Positions 61,686 to 64,000 of a stretch of 64,000 nucleotides of DNA are shown here, piece by piece. The notes beneath the pieces are model-generated. The model had not been told where the DNA came from and made no database searches. It saw nothing but the letters and a program-made list of their open reading frames with translations. Positions within the stretch are counted from its first letter, which is position 1. Every line of letters begins with the position of its first letter. This stretch comes from Paludibacteraceae bacterium (GTDB taxonomy: Bacteria; Bacteroidota; Bacteroidia; Bacteroidales; Paludibacteraceae). The stretch covers positions 86,047 to 150,046 of the forward strand of contig JAFZLC010000057.1 in the NCBI GenBank assembly GCA_017551675.1, given 5' to 3'. Both the position numbers and the translations under genes were made by a program.

Positions 61686-62651
61686 TCACCCTCTTACCTT
61701 CTCGTATGCCTCATTGATCTCCATCATCTTTGCCTCGCACTCCTCTTTCCGATCAGCATTCTTAGGCAGGTCGGGGTGGTGCTGCATGGCTAGTTCGTGA
61801 TATGCCCGTTTAATCTCCTCGACGGATGCGCCCTCCTCCACTCCAAGCACTGCATAATAGGACTCTAAACTGACAGTGGAGTACTCTCCCTGCGACGAGG
61901 TGCTATTACGTTTGTAATCATCAAACTCGGTACGCAAGGAGGAGTATCGATCTTTAAAATATTCGATGTAACGGCTGTTAAACTTTAATTGCACCATTAT
62001 CTGCATCAATAGTTTCCACTCATCATTATGGATACCATCCTGTTCCACTGTTAGTTGGAATAGAAGGTTCATCAGAGCCTTCATCTCACCTAAATCTCTT
62101 CCTCTCCAATACTGATAAGACTGCTCCTTCTGCACATCTGAATACTCTTTATCAAAAGCATCCTCTATCTCATCTTCACTTAAACATGCCGACAAGAACG
62201 TATTCTGCTCCTCTTTGGCCCCTTTATTCAATTGACATAGTTGATTAATGAATGGCAGCAGATATAAAATAGAATCATTGCTTCCCAACTTCTCCCTATG
62301 AGAGACATAAGCCTCTATCTGATCGTAGGTCATATCCCATTTCTCATTAAAATGACGAATTATGCAATTAGTCAAAACCAATTTAGACCGTATCCAACAA
62401 GACAAGCTGTCATAAATGTCATTACTGCGCATAAATGTCGCAGCAAGGATATACCCCAAAATAAAAACGGAAGACATCCAGATAATTGTGATTATCAAAG
62501 GAACCACCATATTTGCTATTACATACAAGGGCAATCCAATCAGAAGAAAAGGGAAAAACATCCATAGATTATATTCGAGAAATCTAAAGATCGGGAGAAA
62601 TCTTTTCAGCCTCTTATCTTGTCTTGCAATTTCGTTTCTATTCATAAGCAA
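61686..62651 (-). CDS. DjlA-like membrane J-domain protein, copy 1
   Basis: 321 residues with two hydrophobic segments near the N-terminus (~28-75). A helical TerB-like domain follows at ~85-240 ('[20 protein letters not shown]', '[19 protein letters not shown]'), and a C-terminal J domain at ~260-321 with the essential His-Pro-Asp in '[15 protein letters not shown]'. This order (membrane anchor, TerB-like, C-terminal J) is that of DjlA, a co-chaperone that recruits DnaK to the membrane. It is the first of three tandem homologues, followed closely by the symporter gene. Confidence 0.82.
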   Translation of the reverse strand: MLMNRNEIARQDKRLKRFLPIFRFLEYNLWMFFPFLLIGLPLYVIANMVVPLIITIIWMSSVFILGYILAATFMRSNDIYDSLSCWIRSKLVLTNCIIRHFNEKWDMTYDQIEAYVSHREKLGSNDSILYLLPFINQLCQLNKGAKEEQNTFLSACLSEDEIEDAFDKEYSDVQKEQSYQYWRGRDLGEMKALMNLLFQLTVEQDGIHNDEWKLLMQIMVQLKFNSRYIEYFKDRYSSLRTEFDDYKRNSTSSQGEYSTVSLESYYAVLGVEEGASVEEIKRAYHELAMQHHPDLPKNADRKEECEAKMMEINEAYEKVRG

Positions 62652-62689
62652 ATCTGTTTAATTGTAAAGATGGTACGTTATTTCAGCTG

Positions 62690-63790
62690 TTAACCTCGAA
62701 GTTTTTCGTAAGCTTCATTAATTTTCTTCATTATCTCCTCGCACTCCTTGATTTTGCCAGCATTTTTCGGTAAATCAGGATGGTGCTTCAAGGCCAAGTT
62801 ATGATAAGCTCGTTTGATCTCCTCGAAGGATGCACCCTCCTTCAATTCGAGGATGGCATAATAGGGGTTCAAATTAACAATGGGCTTCTTGACCTTCGAC
62901 GAAGTCTTCTTACGTTTGTAATCATCAAACTCAGTACGCAAGGAGAAGTATCGGTTCTTGAAATATTCAATTTCATGTTTGTTGAACTTCAGTTGCGTCA
63001 TTATATGAATCAACATATACCATTCATCATTGTGAATGCCATCCTGCTCAATGGTCAGTTTGAACAGAAGTTCCATCAGAGCCTTCCTCTCGTTCCACTC
63101 TTTTCCCCTCCAATATCGATAAGACTTCTTTCTCTGCGCATCAGAATACTCCTTATTAAAAGCATCCTCTATCTCATATTCATCTAAAAAAATCGACAGA
63201 AACGCCTTCTGCTCCTTTCTGGCGCTTTTATTCAGTTGGCACAGCCAACTAACAATTGGCAATAGATATGAAATGGAATCGTCTCCTCCCAACTGTGTCC
63301 TATGGGAGATGTAATCCTCTATATCTTCATTTGTCATGCCCCATCTCTTTTCGTAATGTTGCAACAATCGACCCGAAAGATTTGGATTGCGAAATAGCAA
63401 AGGATAAAATCGATCGCTTAATGGATCAAACCACGAGTCAATTTTATCCACTATTTTTTCATATATTTTTTTTAATCGTTTACTTGAAATAACGAAAACC
63501 AATAAATAGTAGGCAACTACAAATGTAATACACACAAAAAAAAGATAGACAAGTATATTGGCTGGTAAATAGGCTGGTAAAAACTTAACGGCAAGTAAAA
63601 TCAAAATAACGGATGGTAACAACGCCAATAACCCCAAAATAAAGGCTATTATAGCGGGTGAAAAAATTACAAACAAGCTTATTAGACTCACCATAACGAC
63701 AAGCAGTTTATCCAGCACACGAAGAATCGCATGCAATGGCATCACCCAGAAACGTTCTTTTAAAATCTCTTCCTTCTTCATATCGCTCAC
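62690..63790 (-). CDS. DjlA-like membrane J-domain protein, copy 2
   Basis: 366 residues with the same order as its neighbour: two or more membrane segments (~28-110, '[38 protein letters not shown]'), a TerB-like helical domain ('[20 protein letters not shown]', '[19 protein letters not shown]') and a J domain ending the protein ('[15 protein letters not shown]'). The J domain carries the intact HPD motif. Its membrane region is longer and its DNA more diverged than copies 1 and 3. Spacing is 38 bases to copy 1 and 16 bases from copy 3, so the three are probably one operon. Confidence 0.82.
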   Translation of the reverse strand: MSDMKKEEILKERFWVMPLHAILRVLDKLLVVMVSLISLFVIFSPAIIAFILGLLALLPSVILILLAVKFLPAYLPANILVYLFFVCITFVVAYYLLVFVISSKRLKKIYEKIVDKIDSWFDPLSDRFYPLLFRNPNLSGRLLQHYEKRWGMTNEDIEDYISHRTQLGGDDSISYLLPIVSWLCQLNKSARKEQKAFLSIFLDEYEIEDAFNKEYSDAQRKKSYRYWRGKEWNERKALMELLFKLTIEQDGIHNDEWYMLIHIMTQLKFNKHEIEYFKNRYFSLRTEFDDYKRKKTSSKVKKPIVNLNPYYAILELKEGASFEEIKRAYHNLALKHHPDLPKNAGKIKECEEIMKKINEAYEKLRG

Positions 63791-63806
63791 CTGTATAATG
63801 AATAAC

Positions 63807-64000
63807 TCACCCTCTCACCTTCTCGTATGCCTCATTGATCTCCATCATCTTTGCCTCGCACTCTTCTTTCCGATCAGCATTCTTAGGGAGGTCGGGGTGA
63901 TGCTGCATGGCTAGTTCGTGATATGCTCGTTTAATCTCCTCGATGGATGCGCCCTCCTCCAGTCCGAGGATGGCGTAATAGGGTTCTAAACTGGCAAAGG
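63807..64000 (-). CDS. DjlA-like J-domain protein, copy 3 (cut by window end)
   Basis: The minus-strand frame running from the window edge to the TGA at 63809-63807 encodes a complete C-terminal J domain ('[18 protein letters not shown]', '[18 protein letters not shown]', '[10 protein letters not shown]'). Its DNA is almost identical to the end of copy 1 (61686-61870), more so than to copy 2. The N-terminal membrane and TerB-like parts lie outside the window. Confidence 0.85.
   Translation of the reverse strand, partial: FASLEPYYAILGLEEGASIEEIKRAYHELAMQHHPDLPKNADRKEECEAKMMEINEAYEKVRG

Overview
This window is chromosomal DNA of a member of the Bacteroidota, most likely the order Bacteroidales. 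The evidence is the promoter style (TTG about 19 nt upstream of TAnnTTTG), the near absence of Shine-Dalgarno sequences, type IX secretion (T9SS) sorting domains of both type A and type B, a PorZ homologue, a DksA-like protein with reduced cysteines, a DUF4296-type lipoprotein after lspA, ATP-dependent PEP carboxykinase, and a tyrosine ammonia-lyase of the Flavobacterium flexirubin type. I cannot assign a genus. No insertion sequence, prophage, CRISPR array or rRNA operon was found, and the region is mostly dense, ordinary chromosome.

Layout. 0-2 kb: the 3' end of a large T9SS cargo gene. 2.6-5.6 kb (minus): an RlmL-like rRNA methyltransferase and a flavodiiron protein. 5.9-8.9 kb (plus): a small L7/L12-C-domain protein, then a vitamin B6 block in which a degenerate ThiD-type kinase fused to an AraC regulator precedes pdxS and pdxT. 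8.9-15 kb (minus): a CotH-kinase T9SS cargo, a beta-helix protein, a lipoprotein and an MGMT-family protein, followed by a candidate small RNA. 15.4-24.3 kb (plus): a compact run of rdgB, porZ, tsaE, a GT4 glycosyltransferase, a DEAD-box helicase, aroB, aroA and a secreted protein. 24.3-29.6 kb: tRNA-Thr(CGT) on minus, then GNAT, hotdog thioesterase, M15-like lipoprotein, recO, dksA, lspA and two small genes on plus. 29.6-38.7 kb (minus): an AlgJ/AlgI-type O-acetylation pair, YigZ, a DeaD helicase, a lipoprotein and rnr. 39.3-46.9 kb (minus): a cello-oligosaccharide locus (GH94 phosphorylase, GH5, GH3, GPH transporter) without SusC/SusD. 47.5-51.4 kb (minus): part of an aryl-polyene/flexirubin-type pigment locus (tyrosine ammonia-lyase, FabG, LolA-like and LolB-like proteins). 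51.6-58.3 kb (minus): a cysteine-cluster lipoprotein and a 1,964-residue T9SS type B protein with 86-residue repeats. 58.5-64 kb (minus): pckA, an alanine/glycine:cation symporter and three tandem DjlA-like membrane J-domain genes, the last one cut by the window edge.

How the genes work together. PorZ and three T9SS cargos form a secretion theme. In the B6 block, the regulator-like fusion, a 22-bp-spaced direct repeat in front of pdxS, and pdxST suggest autonomous control of PLP synthesis. The GH5/GH3 lipoproteins, transporter and cytosolic GH94 suggest stepwise cleavage, import and phosphorolysis of cello-oligosaccharides. Most interesting for follow-up are the pseudo-kinase/AraC fusion with its putative operator, a dispersed ~21-nt hairpin element found about ten times between genes, a small RNA candidate with its own promoter and terminator, and the tandem DjlA-like array.
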